This document shows positions 53,889 through 63,125 of a stretch of DNA of 64,000 nucleotides, piece after piece. The DNA lies in assembly GCF_900142885.1 (NCBI RefSeq), contig NZ_FRCL01000013.1:44443-108442 (forward strand). Reading direction: 5' to 3'. Under the pieces are notes generated by a model, which saw only the letters and a list, made by a program, of their open reading frames with translations, was not told where the DNA came from and made no database searches. The position numbers and the translations under genes are program-made. Within the stretch, counting starts at the first letter, position 1, and the number at the start of each line of letters is the position of its first letter. The DNA comes from Flavobacterium xinjiangense (lineage in GTDB: Bacteria > Bacteroidota > Bacteroidia > Flavobacteriales > Flavobacteriaceae).

Positions 53889-54611
53889 ATGAAATCAAAT
53901 ACTCTTTTAGGAAAACTCTACTTAATCCCTACCACTATGGGTGATTGTGACCCTATGGATGTTTTACCACAGACCATAAAAAGAAGTATTGATTTTATTG
54001 ATTATTATATTGTTGAGAATGACAAAACAGCTCGTAAATCGATCAAAGAAGTTAGTCCCGAGAAGAAACAATCAGAGCTAAAGCTTTATGTTTTGAACAA
54101 GCACACCGAAACGAAAGAACATTTAGATTTCATCAAACCTTTATTGGAAGGTAAAAATGTAGGTTTAATGAGTGAAGCGGGTTGTCCCGGAGTGGCAGAT
54201 CCCGGTGCAGTAATTGTAAAATTAGCCCATGAAAAAGGAATCCAGGTTATTCCGTTGGTAGGTCCTTCTTCTATTCTTTTGGCCATGATGGCGTCAGGAA
54301 TGAACGGGCAAAGTTTTACGTTTCATGGCTATTTACCTATTGAAAAAGACGAAAAGAAAGCCAGTTTTAAAACCTTAGAGAGAGTATCTTTCGAAAAAAA
54401 TCAATCTCAGATTTTCATCGAAACTCCATATCGCAACAATAAATTATTAGAAGATTTATTGCAAACACTCCATCCAGAGACACATTTATGTATTGCAACT
54501 GATATCACTTTACCAACAGAATATATCAAGACTAAGAAAATTGCAGCTTGGAAAAAAGAAACCATCGATTTACATAAACGTCCGACAATTTTTATCATAC
54601 ACAAAATGTAA
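53889..54611 (+). CDS. SAM-dependent methyltransferase (RsmI/tetrapyrrole-methylase fold)
   Basis: A 240-residue tetrapyrrole-methylase-fold enzyme of the RsmI group. GKLYLIPTTMGD, VGLMSEAGCPGVADPGAVIV (SAM site), PLVGPSSILLAMMASGMNGQ and HGYLPIEKDEKK are the RsmI hallmarks. RsmI 2'-O-methylates 16S rRNA C1402. TTMGD in place of the usual TPIGN suggests it could be the second, RsmI-like paralogue common in Bacteroidota; target uncertain. Confidence 0.85.
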   Translation: MKSNTLLGKLYLIPTTMGDCDPMDVLPQTIKRSIDFIDYYIVENDKTARKSIKEVSPEKKQSELKLYVLNKHTETKEHLDFIKPLLEGKNVGLMSEAGCPGVADPGAVIVKLAHEKGIQVIPLVGPSSILLAMMASGMNGQSFTFHGYLPIEKDEKKASFKTLERVSFEKNQSQIFIETPYRNNKLLEDLLQTLHPETHLCIATDITLPTEYIKTKKIAAWKKETIDLHKRPTIFIIHKM

Positions 54612-55136
54612 AGTTTGTACATTACAAATTATCGTTTAAACAATCCATTTACAGTAATTTCTATTGTTTATAAGTTACCAAAGACATAGAAAATCCTCAA
54701 TAAATTATAATTTTCTTTATTTAAAAAAACATTTCATTCTAAAATAAACACTCAGCTATCTTAGAAACAAAAAAGTAAATAATACTTTTTATTTAATACT
54801 CTTGAACCTTAAAAAATAGTTTCTCTTAAAACAAAACTATCCAACTTTATATTATTAATAACGGTTTTTCCGATTAATAATTAGAAGAAAAAAGCAGCTT
54901 TATTTAACATTAATTATAGAAATCATTAACCCTAAAATTCTAAAAAAAGTGTTAATTTTACTTGTGCCCAACATTTTCTTGATTTTAAAATTTAAGAAAA
55001 AAAATTGTTAATATTCTGAATAATAATGATTTATATTAATCTAATAAATTAAAAGGGGAAGAAAACCGTAAGCCTTGTCATAATTAATACATCATTATAA
55101 TTCTTTGTAAATAATTATAATTTTAAAACTATTATT
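54612..55136. other. 525-base AT-rich noncoding gap
   Basis: Very AT-rich with no convincing coding frame, tRNA or repeat of the families above. It holds a small hairpin ATTATTAAT/ATTAATAAT at 54851-54881 and a purine-rich stretch AAAAGGGGAAGAAAACCG near 55053. It presumably contains the promoter of the secreted protein at 55137. Confidence 0.55.
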
Positions 55137-55664
55137 ATGAAATCATTTATTGTTATTTTGTTTTTTTTAAGCATAACTACGATCTCCTATTCGCAAGACA
55201 CGCTTAAAGTTGATGGGAATATTAAAATAGAAGAATTACCAGCCGTTGTTATTAAAAAAGCTGGAAAAGACTTTTCTGTATATTTACCGGACAGAAACCC
55301 TGATTTAAAAGTGAGAAATTTAGAAGATAAATTTATCGCCTACGATCTGGGCAAAGATTATGAAGGATACGAAAATTATTTGGTGATAATGGAAACTAAA
55401 AGTGGTTCCTTATCCGCTACTTATAACGAAAACGGAAAATTAACACGAGTTGTTGAAAAATATCAAAATGTAAAACTTCCTAGTAGTGTGGTTTACTCGG
55501 TTTACAAAGCATTTCCAGGATGGCAAATAATTAATGACAAATATTTGTATTCTCAAGAAGAAGGTGATGTCGTTAAAAAAGAATACAATCTTAAAATTAA
55601 AAAAGATAAAGAAACTCGAAAACTGGTAGTTAGCGCAGACGGAGAAATCATGAAAGGCAAGTAA
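55137..55664 (+). CDS. Secreted protein, paralogue A (PepSY-like?)
   Basis: A 175-residue exported protein (signal peptide MKSFIVILFFLSITTISYSQ). Mature part: IKIEELPAVVIKKAGKDFSV, KFIAYDLGKDYEGYENYLVI, YNENGKLTRVVEKYQNVKLP and SVYKAFPGWQIINDKYLYSQ. It is clearly homologous along its full length to the protein at 63126-63659. The pattern LP..V..SVYK.FPGW resembles PepSY-like/BLIP-like domains, which is inference. A UUCG-loop terminator follows, so it is a stand-alone unit. Confidence 0.72.
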   Translation: MKSFIVILFFLSITTISYSQDTLKVDGNIKIEELPAVVIKKAGKDFSVYLPDRNPDLKVRNLEDKFIAYDLGKDYEGYENYLVIMETKSGSLSATYNENGKLTRVVEKYQNVKLPSSVVYSVYKAFPGWQIINDKYLYSQEEGDVVKKEYNLKIKKDKETRKLVVSADGEIMKGK

Positions 55665-55687
55665 CTACAATTAACTTTAATTTTCAT

Positions 55688-55714
55688 AAGCTGCCTTCGG
55701 GTGGCTTTTTTTTT
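55688..55714 (+). terminator. Terminator with TTCG tetraloop
   Basis: AAGCTGCC-TTCG-GGTGGCT with two G-U pairs, then a run of nine T. It terminates the secreted protein gene. Confidence 0.87.
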
Positions 55715-55747
55715 ATACTTTTCTGATTAATAACAAATGTCTTTTTT

Positions 55748-56878
55748 ATGAGCAAACTTCCACATATTGGCACTAGCATATTTACAATAATGTCTAAAAT
55801 GGCAACCGAATATAATGCTATCAATCTTTCGCAGGGTTTTCCAAACTTTCCAGTCGATGAACGATTAACAGATATTGTAGCCAAGCTTGCAAAGCAAAAT
55901 GTACACCAATATTTACCCATGTCAGGATATCCTCCATTATTGTCAAAAATAGCAATACTAGTTAAGAATTCCTATGGACGAGCTATTCAACCGGAAACAG
56001 AACTATTAATTACCGCAGGTGCTACTCAAGCCATTTTTACCACAATTCAAGCTTTGGTAGAAACCAATGATGAAGTAATTATTTTAGATCCAAGCTATGA
56101 TTGCTACGAAGCACCCGTATTGTTATGCAACGCAAATACGGTTCGGGTCTCGTTGAACGATGACTACACGCCAAATTGGGACAGGATAGAAAAAGCTTGC
56201 AGTTCGAAAACCAAAATGATCATCATCAATAATCCGCATAATCCGACGGGGAAAATTTTGAATGAATCCGATTTTGAAATTTTGGAATCATTACTGGAAA
56301 AATATCCAAAAATCACTGTGCTATCGGACGAAGTCTATGAATACATCACTTTCGAAGAAAAACATATTTCAGCACATACTAGAGAAAAATTACTAAATCG
56401 TTGCGTGATGGTTTCTTCGTTTGGAAAATCATTTCATGTTACCGGATGGAAAATTGGTTATTTAGTCGCACCGGAATATTTAATGAAAGAAATCAAAAAA
56501 GTACATCAATTTTTGGTTTTTAGCGTAAACAGCATTTGTCAGGTTGCCATTAGCGAGTATCTAGATTTAGTTTCTGTGAATGAAATCGGAAGCTTCTATA
56601 AGGAAAAACGGAACTACTTTAGGCAATTATTAAAGGGAAGTAAATTTGAACTAATGCCTTGCGAAGGAACTTATTTTCAGGTCGCATCCTACGCTTCACT
56701 TTCTGATAAAAATGATGTCGATTTCTGTAAATGGTTGATAGTAGAACATGGAGTGGCCGCTATTCCTATTTCAACTTTTCATGCCGATGGAAAAGACCTT
56801 AAACTAATACGTTTTTGTTTTGCCAAAGATAATGCCACACTAGAGGCTGCAGCTAAAAGATTATGTGCTATTCAGTAA
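55748..56878 (+). CDS. Methionine-type aminotransferase (class I PLP)
   Basis: A 376-residue PLP aminotransferase of the YbdL/methionine transaminase type. NLSQGFPNFPVDERL, ITAGATQAIFTTIQAL, NNPHNPTGKIL, and the Schiff-base Lys in SSFGKSFHVTGWKIGY are visible, plus RFCFAKDNATLEAA near the end with the carboxylate-binding Arg. The N-terminal MSKLPHIGTSIFTIMSKMA matches the family. Free-standing after a terminator. Confidence 0.9.
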   Translation: MSKLPHIGTSIFTIMSKMATEYNAINLSQGFPNFPVDERLTDIVAKLAKQNVHQYLPMSGYPPLLSKIAILVKNSYGRAIQPETELLITAGATQAIFTTIQALVETNDEVIILDPSYDCYEAPVLLCNANTVRVSLNDDYTPNWDRIEKACSSKTKMIIINNPHNPTGKILNESDFEILESLLEKYPKITVLSDEVYEYITFEEKHISAHTREKLLNRCVMVSSFGKSFHVTGWKIGYLVAPEYLMKEIKKVHQFLVFSVNSICQVAISEYLDLVSVNEIGSFYKEKRNYFRQLLKGSKFELMPCEGTYFQVASYASLSDKNDVDFCKWLIVEHGVAAIPISTFHADGKDLKLIRFCFAKDNATLEAAAKRLCAIQ

Positions 56879-56953
56879 AAAAAATAAAACATTGTTTTTT
56901 TACTATGCACGCATACTATTTAATTATATTTACAATTCAAAATATAAAACACT

Positions 56954-57835
56954 ATGAGTTATACAGATAAAATGTTACGCGATGATGCACTTAAAGGCAA
57001 AGTAATTGTTGTAACCGGAGGCGGAAGCGGATTAGGCAAAGCAATGACTAAATATTTTTTGGAACTAGGTGCGCAAGTTGCCATTACCTCAAGAGATTTA
57101 GAGAAACTAAAGAATACGGCTTCAGAACTCGAAACAGAAACAGGTGGAATTTGCTTACCTCTTCAATGTGATGTGCGTCATTACGAAGAAGTGGAAAACA
57201 TGTTGCAAGAAGTTTTAAAAGCTTTTGGAAAGGTTGATGTATTATTGAACAATGCAGCAGGGAATTTTATTTCACCGACCGAAAGATTATCTGCCAATGC
57301 ATTTGACACTGTAATCGATATTGTATTAAAAGGTTCTAAAAATTGCACCCTTGCTTTTGGAAAACATTGGATTGATACCAAACAAAAATCATCTACCATT
57401 TTGAATATCGTAACGACTTATGCCTGGACAGGTTCCGCTTATGTAGTGCCTAGCGCAACGGCAAAAGCTGGAGTTCTAGCCATGACACGAAGCCTAGCGG
57501 TAGAATGGGCAAAATACGGAATACGTTCTAATGCGATTGCTCCGGGACCATTCCCAACTAAAGGCGCTTGGGATCGATTGTTACCCGGGGATTTAGCCGA
57601 AAAGTTTGATATGGCAAAGAAAGTACCTTTGAAACGTGTAGGTGATCACCAGGAATTAGCCAATTTAGCTGCTTATTTAGTTTCTGATTTTTCAGCGTAT
57701 GTAAATGGTGAAGTAGTTGTCATTGATGGAGGAGAATGGTTAAAAGGCGCGGGGCAATTCAATATTCTTGAAGCTATTCCCGAAGAACTTTGGGATCAAT
57801 TGGAAATGATGATTAAAGCAAAGAAGAACAAATAA
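56954..57835 (+). CDS. SDR-family oxidoreductase (2,4-dienoyl-CoA reductase-like)
   Basis: A 293-residue classical SDR. TGGGSGLGKAMTKYF cofactor motif (about residues 21-35), LLNNAAGNFISPTERLS, and catalytic region PSATAKAGVLAMTRSLAVEW, in which the Tyr of YxxxK appears as the SATAK form. ITSRDLEK after strand 2 favours NADPH. AAGNFISP and the KAPGPFPTKGAW-like loop (APGPFPTKGAWDRL) are typical of peroxisomal-type 2,4-dienoyl-CoA reductases, so a fatty-acid role is plausible. Confidence 0.83.
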   Translation: MSYTDKMLRDDALKGKVIVVTGGGSGLGKAMTKYFLELGAQVAITSRDLEKLKNTASELETETGGICLPLQCDVRHYEEVENMLQEVLKAFGKVDVLLNNAAGNFISPTERLSANAFDTVIDIVLKGSKNCTLAFGKHWIDTKQKSSTILNIVTTYAWTGSAYVVPSATAKAGVLAMTRSLAVEWAKYGIRSNAIAPGPFPTKGAWDRLLPGDLAEKFDMAKKVPLKRVGDHQELANLAAYLVSDFSAYVNGEVVVIDGGEWLKGAGQFNILEAIPEELWDQLEMMIKAKKNK

Positions 57836-57871
57836 GCTTTACAAGTAAAAAAAGCTTCAAATAAATTGCAG

Positions 57872-57909
57872 TTCCCCCAAAAAGTTAGACGCTATTTGGG
57901 GGAATTTTT
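57872..57909 (+). terminator. Terminator-like hairpin, possibly an IS3-end remnant
   Basis: TTCCCCCAAA and TTTGGGGGAA, 10-base perfect arms around a 13-base loop, then five T. It can terminate the SDR gene. TTCCCCCAAAAAGTTAGAC also resembles an IS3-family terminal inverted repeat. Confidence 0.7.
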
Positions 57910-58053
57910 ATAGAAAGAAAAGTCTGGTGCAGTTGTGAATTTAAACTTCGCGGTGTAGAATACGTTTAAAAAAAACAAAAACCTCATTAACCAACACCTA
58001 TATTAAATTAGCAAATATTTCTCCAAAATAAAATTCACTCGCAATTTAATTCC

Positions 58054-58061
58054 TATTTTTG
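58054..58061 (+). promoter_or_regulatory. Candidate -7 element of udk
   Basis: TATTTTTG fits TAnnTTTG and ends 26 bases before the udk ATG. No TTG at the expected -33 distance. Confidence 0.3.
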
Positions 58062-58087
58062 CGTGATAGAAACATAACAAAAAATTT

Positions 58088-58696
58088 ATGCTCATTATAG
58101 GAATTGCAGGCGGAACGGGAAGCGGAAAAACAACCGTAGTTCATCAAATTATGAATGAATTACCGGAAACGGAAGTAGGTATTATTTCTCAAGATTCCTA
58201 TTATAAAGAAAACCATGGTCTATCCTTTGACGAAAGAGCATTAATCAATTTTGATCATCCGCGTGCCATTGATTTCCCATTACTGGTAGCACACCTTAAG
58301 GAATTAAAAGAAGGAAACAACATCAATCAACCCGTCTACTCCTTTGTAACACACAATAGAACTGACGATACCGTTTTTACACACCCCCGAAAAGTGATGA
58401 TTGTCGAAGGTATTTTAATTTTGGCAAATCCAGAATTAAGAGACCTATTTGATGTAAAAATTTACGTTCACGCTGATTCTGACGAAAGATTAATACGCCG
58501 AATGAAACGGGATATAGTAGAACGCGGCAGAGACATGCACGAAGTTATCAATCGATATCAAACGACATTAAAACCAATGCACGAACAATTTATAGAACCT
58601 ACAAAAGCATTTGCCGATATCATAATACCAAACGACAAATACAATACTGTAGCTATAGAAGTAGTTCGTGCGGTAATAAATCAAAAAATTCTATAA
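58088..58696 (+). CDS. udk: Uridine kinase
   Basis: A 202-residue pyrimidine ribonucleoside kinase phosphorylating uridine and cytidine. P-loop GIAGGTGSGKTTVV (residues 5-18), SQDSYYKENHGLSFDER, NFDHPRAID, VEGILILANPELRD and RLIRRMKRDIVERGRDM (lid) are all present. ATG at 58088 and normal length. A dispersed repeat copy lies directly downstream. Confidence 0.95.
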   Translation: MLIIGIAGGTGSGKTTVVHQIMNELPETEVGIISQDSYYKENHGLSFDERALINFDHPRAIDFPLLVAHLKELKEGNNINQPVYSFVTHNRTDDTVFTHPRKVMIVEGILILANPELRDLFDVKIYVHADSDERLIRRMKRDIVERGRDMHEVINRYQTTLKPMHEQFIEPTKAFADIIIPNDKYNTVAIEVVRAVINQKIL

Positions 58697-58726
58697 TTTT
58701 ATTGTAATTTTATTGCATTAATTATT

Positions 58727-58833
58727 AGGAGCTATTTCCCGCTTTACGTTACAATCTTTGTAGTTCTGAACTTGTTTTCAGTATCCTGAAACAAGTTCAG
58801 AACTACAAAGGATTTTCACTTCACTCGGGGCTA
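58727..58833 (+). repeat. Dispersed palindromic repeat, family 1 (copy 4)
   Basis: AGGAGCTATTTCCCGCTTTA at the start; core hairpin of about 25 bases, CTTTGTAGTTCTGAACTTGT / ACAAGTTCAGAACTACAAAG plus flanks; end GGATTTTCACTTCACTCGGGG and CTA. Lies between udk and the DivIC-like gene. Confidence 0.87.
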
Positions 58834-58848
58834 TAAAAATATATTTAA

Positions 58849-59172
58849 ATGACAAATCCACATAAAAACAAACCTTGGTTTAAATTCTTAAGTAACAAGT
58901 ATGTTTGGGTCTTGTTATTTTTTAGTACCTGGATGATTTTTCTTGACAACTATTCGTACTTCGATCACCGTTTTCTGGACAAGCAAATGGACGAACTCGA
59001 AGACAATGCTGCTTATTATAAAGGCGAAATAAAGAAAGACCAAGAAAATATCAAACAATTAAAAAATTCAGAACAAATAGAAAAATACGCCCGCGAAAAA
59101 TACTATATGAAAAAAGATAGTGAAGATATTTATATCATCGAATTCGAAGGTGACACAGTTGAAAAAAAATAA
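58849..59172 (+). CDS. FtsB/DivIC-family septum formation protein
   Basis: A 107-residue bitopic protein: basic N-terminus, one membrane segment (KYVWVLLFFSTWMIFL, residues 18-33), then a periplasmic coiled coil (MDELEDNAAYYKGEIKKDQE) with EKYAREKYYMKKDSEDIYII at the end. These features match the FtsB/DivIC family, a component of the FtsQLB divisome complex. mutA follows 36 bases downstream. Confidence 0.87.
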   Translation: MTNPHKNKPWFKFLSNKYVWVLLFFSTWMIFLDNYSYFDHRFLDKQMDELEDNAAYYKGEIKKDQENIKQLKNSEQIEKYAREKYYMKKDSEDIYIIEFEGDTVEKK

Positions 59173-59208
59173 AATTTAATTTTCACAATACCATAATTAA
59201 CAAGCAAA

Positions 59209-60573
59209 ATGGCTACAAACCTTTTCGATGATTTCAATCCCGTTTCTTCCAAAGAATGGAAGCAAAAAATCCAATTTGAACTCAATGGAGCCGACTACAA
59301 TGAAACCTTAATTTGGAATTCACCTGAAGATATTAAGGTAAAACCATTTTATCATAAAGATGAATTTACGAAAGCTTATCCAGTTTCTACAAAAGCAACC
59401 GAATTTAAAATATGTCAAAACATCTTTGTTTATGATGTAGAAAAATCCATCGAAAGAGCTTTAGACTCCATAAATCGAGGTGCAGAAAGCTTACGTTTTA
59501 CTATAGAAAATGATACCATTGATATTGAAAAATTGTTAGCTAAACTTCCTTTAGAAAAGGTAACCCTTCACTTTAATTTGACTTTTCTTTCAATCGATTT
59601 CGTAAAAAAAATTGAAATAATAGCAAAAGAAAAAAACGCTACAATCTTTTGCAATCTGGATCCTATCGGACAACTGGCTAAAGACGGAAACTGGTTTATT
59701 ACCAAAGAAAAAAATAATTTTGAAACACTGAATTTACTTTCAAAAGAAGAAACAACTACTTCTTTAATAAGTATTAATTCCGCGTTATATCAAAATGCGG
59801 GAGCTAACATGGTGCAGCAAATCGCTTATAGTTTAGCGCATGCCAATGAATATTTCAACAAAATTACAATCATAAATCAGCCTATTGTTTTTGAAGTTGC
59901 TGTAGGAACAAATTACTTTTTTGAAATCGCAAAACTTCGTGCATTACGATTGCTTTTTAATATAATTGCAAAAGAATACAATCATAACTTGGACTGTAAT
60001 ATTATAGTTTCTCCAACGAAACGCAACAAAACACTTTATGATTATAACGTAAATATGTTACGAACCACCACAGAGTGTATGTCGGCAATTCTAGGTGGTG
60101 CGAATGCTATTGCAAATTTACCTTATGATGCCTTGTATCATAAAGATAATGAATTTGGCGATCGAATTGCCAGAAATCAATTATTGATTCTTAAGCATGA
60201 AAGCTATTTTGACAAAGTAAATAATCCAGCCGATGGAAGTTATTATATAGAAAATATTACCAATCAATTAGCTGAAAAATCTTTGGCTTTATTCAAAGAT
60301 ATTGAAGCCAACGGTGGTTTCTTAAAACAATTAAACGATGGTTTAATCAAGCGCAAAATCCAGGAAAGCGCAGACAAAGAACAAGAATTATTTGATACTG
60401 GAAAGGAAATCTTATTAGGAACCAATAAATATCCTAATAAGGATGATAGAATGAAACACGATTTAGAACTATTCCCTTTTGTAAAACAAAATCCTAGAAA
60501 AACCTTAATCACTCCGATAATCGAGAAACGTCTGTCAGAAAAAATAGAGCAAGAGAGACTGGACAAAGAGTAA
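59209..60573 (+). CDS. mutA: Methylmalonyl-CoA mutase small subunit, short form
   Basis: A 454-residue TIM-barrel homologue of the mutase large subunit without a C-terminal cobalamin-binding domain. [36 protein letters not shown]-type helix, [20 protein letters not shown] and [15 protein letters not shown] ([14 protein letters not shown]) are shared with MutB. In the classic Propionibacterium heterodimer the small subunit is over 600 residues with a vestigial B12 fold; this one is about 160-180 residues shorter. It lacks the B12 site and should support MutB. Confidence 0.9.
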   Translation: MATNLFDDFNPVSSKEWKQKIQFELNGADYNETLIWNSPEDIKVKPFYHKDEFTKAYPVSTKATEFKICQNIFVYDVEKSIERALDSINRGAESLRFTIENDTIDIEKLLAKLPLEKVTLHFNLTFLSIDFVKKIEIIAKEKNATIFCNLDPIGQLAKDGNWFITKEKNNFETLNLLSKEETTTSLISINSALYQNAGANMVQQIAYSLAHANEYFNKITIINQPIVFEVAVGTNYFFEIAKLRALRLLFNIIAKEYNHNLDCNIIVSPTKRNKTLYDYNVNMLRTTTECMSAILGGANAIANLPYDALYHKDNEFGDRIARNQLLILKHESYFDKVNNPADGSYYIENITNQLAEKSLALFKDIEANGGFLKQLNDGLIKRKIQESADKEQELFDTGKEILLGTNKYPNKDDRMKHDLELFPFVKQNPRKTLITPIIEKRLSEKIEQERLDKE

Positions 60574-60611
60574 TTAAGAGTCATAAGAAAATAAAAACAT
60601 TCCAACTAATA

Positions 60612-60634
60612 ATCCCGACGCTTCGGACTTTAGC
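60612..60634. repeat. TCCCGA/TTCGGA unit between mutA and mutB
   Basis: ATCCCGACGCTTCGGACTTT: GC-rich short inverted unit similar to the palindrome in prmC at 47976-47997, in a 68-base gap. Confidence 0.45.
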
Positions 60635-60641
60635 TAAAAAA

Positions 60642-62780
60642 ATGAAAAGGAAAGACTTACAACATATAATCCTTAATACATCTAATTTAAATTCGATAAT
60701 TGGAACTGTAAATTCGAAAGAATTTATAACTGCCGAAGGGATTGACTTAAAAGAAACGTACTCAAAACAAGACATTGGGAACCTTAATCATCTTGATTTT
60801 GGAGCTGGTTTTGCACCAAATTTACGCGGACCTTATGCAACGATGTATGTGCGCAGACCATGGACAGTGAGACAGTATGCCGGATTTTCGACCGCTGAAG
60901 AAAGCAATGCTTTTTACAGAAGAAATCTTGCCGCAGGGCAAAAAGGATTATCAATCGCTTTTGATTTACCTACACATCGAGGATACGATTCAGATCACGA
61001 ACGTGTTGTGGGCGATGTAGGAAAAGCGGGAGTCGCAATTGACTCGGTTGAGGATATGAAAGTATTATTTGATCAAATTCCTTTAGATGAAATGTCAGTT
61101 TCTATGACAATGAATGGTGCCGTTTTACCAATTATGGCTTTTTATATTGTCGCTGCCGAAGAGCAAGGTGTAAAACCGGAAAAACTTTCAGGAACGATAC
61201 AAAATGATATATTGAAAGAGTTCATGGTTCGTAACACTTATATTTATCCGCCAACTCCTTCAATGAAAATAATTGCTGATATATTTGAATTCACCAGCAA
61301 AAAAATGCCGAAATTCAATTCGATTTCGATATCAGGTTATCACATGCAGGAAGCCGGTGCAACTGCTGATATCGAATTGGCATACACCCTTGCTGATGGA
61401 TTGGAGTACATTAGAACCGGACTTGCCACAGGAATGAAAATTGATGAGTTCGCTCCTCGCCTTTCTTTCTTTTGGGCCATTGGGATGAACCATTTTATGG
61501 AAATTGCTAAAATGCGCGCCGGTAGAATGATTTGGGCAAAACTGGTAAAACAATTCAACCCAAAAGATGATAAATCATTAGCCTTGCGCACCCATTGTCA
61601 AACTTCAGGATGGAGTTTAACAGAACAAGATCCTTTTAACAATGTGGCTCGAACCTGCATTGAAGCTTCAGCGGCCGCATTTGGAGGAACACAATCCTTA
61701 CACACAAACGCTTTAGATGAAGCTATTGCCTTACCAACCGATTTCTCTGCAAGGATTGCGCGAAACACTCAGATATTTTTACAAGAAGAAACTAAGATTA
61801 CTAAAACTGTTGACCCGTGGGCAGGCAGTTATTATGTTGAAAGTCTGACGAATGAGATTGCCGAAAATGCCTGGAAACTAATCGAAGAAGTAGAAGAACT
61901 TGGAGGAATGACCAAAGCCATTGAATCTGGAATACCAAAATTACGTATCGAAGAAGCAGCTGCCAGAAAACAAGCAAGAATAGACAGCAGCCAAGATATT
62001 ATTGTAGGTGTTAATAAATACCGATTAGAAAAGGAAGATCCCTTGCAAATCCTGGATGTTGATAACCAAATGGTACGCAAACAGCAGCTGGAACAATTAG
62101 ACCGAATTAAAGCAACCCGAGATACCGAAAAAGTACGAAATTCACTTAAAAAACTAACCCTTTGTGCTCAAACCGGTGAAGGTAATTTACTGGAAATTGC
62201 CGTTGAAGCCGCAAGAAACCGAACTACTTTAGGCGAAATCAGTGATGCCTTAGAAACCGTTTTCGGGAGATACAAAGCACAAATTAAATCCTTTAGTGGC
62301 GTGTATAGCAAAGAAATAAAAGACGACAAAAGCTTTGAAAAAGCGAAACAACTGGCTGATGAATTTGCTAAAAAAGAAGGCCGTCGACCAAGAATTATGA
62401 TTGCCAAAATGGGACAAGACGGACACGATCGTGGAGCCAAAGTTGTCGCTACCGGTTATGCCGATGTAGGTTTTGATGTAGACATTGGCCCACTTTTTCA
62501 AACACCGGCGGAAGCTGCCAAACAAGCCATAGAAAACGATGTACACATTCTAGGGGTTTCCTCTCTTGCAGCAGGACATAAAACACTGGTTCCGCAAGTA
62601 ATTGAAGAACTTAAAAAATACGGTCGTGAGGACATTATGGTAGTTGTTGGCGGGGTAATCCCTGCGCAAGATTATCAATTTTTGTTTGATGCAGGCGCGG
62701 TTGCCGTATTTGGTCCTGGAACTAAAATTAGTGAAGCAGCAATTAAGATATTAGAAATCTTAATGGACGGATTGGAATAA
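60642..62780 (+). CDS. mutB: Methylmalonyl-CoA mutase large (catalytic) subunit
   Basis: A 712-residue adenosylcobalamin enzyme interconverting methylmalonyl-CoA and succinyl-CoA. The barrel domain has [47 protein letters not shown] and [20 protein letters not shown]. The C-terminal B12 domain carries [20 protein letters not shown] with the base-off His of DxHxxG near residue 590, then GVSSLAAGH and VVVGGVIP. mutA is 68 bases upstream; meaB is about 38 kb away. It serves propionate or branched-chain amino-acid breakdown. Confidence 0.97.
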   Translation: MKRKDLQHIILNTSNLNSIIGTVNSKEFITAEGIDLKETYSKQDIGNLNHLDFGAGFAPNLRGPYATMYVRRPWTVRQYAGFSTAEESNAFYRRNLAAGQKGLSIAFDLPTHRGYDSDHERVVGDVGKAGVAIDSVEDMKVLFDQIPLDEMSVSMTMNGAVLPIMAFYIVAAEEQGVKPEKLSGTIQNDILKEFMVRNTYIYPPTPSMKIIADIFEFTSKKMPKFNSISISGYHMQEAGATADIELAYTLADGLEYIRTGLATGMKIDEFAPRLSFFWAIGMNHFMEIAKMRAGRMIWAKLVKQFNPKDDKSLALRTHCQTSGWSLTEQDPFNNVARTCIEASAAAFGGTQSLHTNALDEAIALPTDFSARIARNTQIFLQEETKITKTVDPWAGSYYVESLTNEIAENAWKLIEEVEELGGMTKAIESGIPKLRIEEAAARKQARIDSSQDIIVGVNKYRLEKEDPLQILDVDNQMVRKQQLEQLDRIKATRDTEKVRNSLKKLTLCAQTGEGNLLEIAVEAARNRTTLGEISDALETVFGRYKAQIKSFSGVYSKEIKDDKSFEKAKQLADEFAKKEGRRPRIMIAKMGQDGHDRGAKVVATGYADVGFDVDIGPLFQTPAEAAKQAIENDVHILGVSSLAAGHKTLVPQVIEELKKYGREDIMVVVGGVIPAQDYQFLFDAGAVAVFGPGTKISEAAIKILEILMDGLE

Positions 62781-63125
62781 TTCCTTCTAGCAATCTTTTT
62801 TTGGCCCCAACACTCAAAAAAGTACAATAATGATATTTGAAAGCACCAATTTTAGTAATTGGTGCTTTTTTTATTTACTCATAATAACTCAACATTTTTC
62901 CTGTTAAAAAAACAATATAAAGTCAATTTATATTAACAAAATTTATAGTAAATATTAACTGAAAGTTCTTAATAAAAAACCTAAATTTACTAGTAACACT
63001 TTTACTTTTAGCCAGCGATATAAATACAAAAATTTGATTTACAATTCATTAAAAAATAATAAACAAAAATTCAATTAAATATTTTTAAAAAATTAAAAAC
63101 CATTACTAATTTAAAATTGAACATT
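62781..63125. other. 345-base gap after mutB
   Basis: Very AT-rich. Contains the terminator at 62841-62873 and then nothing recognisable; presumably the promoter of the secreted paralogue B lies in the last 150 bases. Confidence 0.5.
62841..62873 (+). terminator. Terminator of mutAB
   Basis: AAGCACCAAT-TTTAGTA-ATTGGTGCTT then T-run. 60 bases beyond the mutB stop. Confidence 0.9.

Noticed and set aside
62950..63125. Shared promoter region of the two secreted paralogues
   Set aside because: Upstream sequences at 54900-55136 and 62950-63125 were compared by eye and show only general AT-richness, not clear homology.
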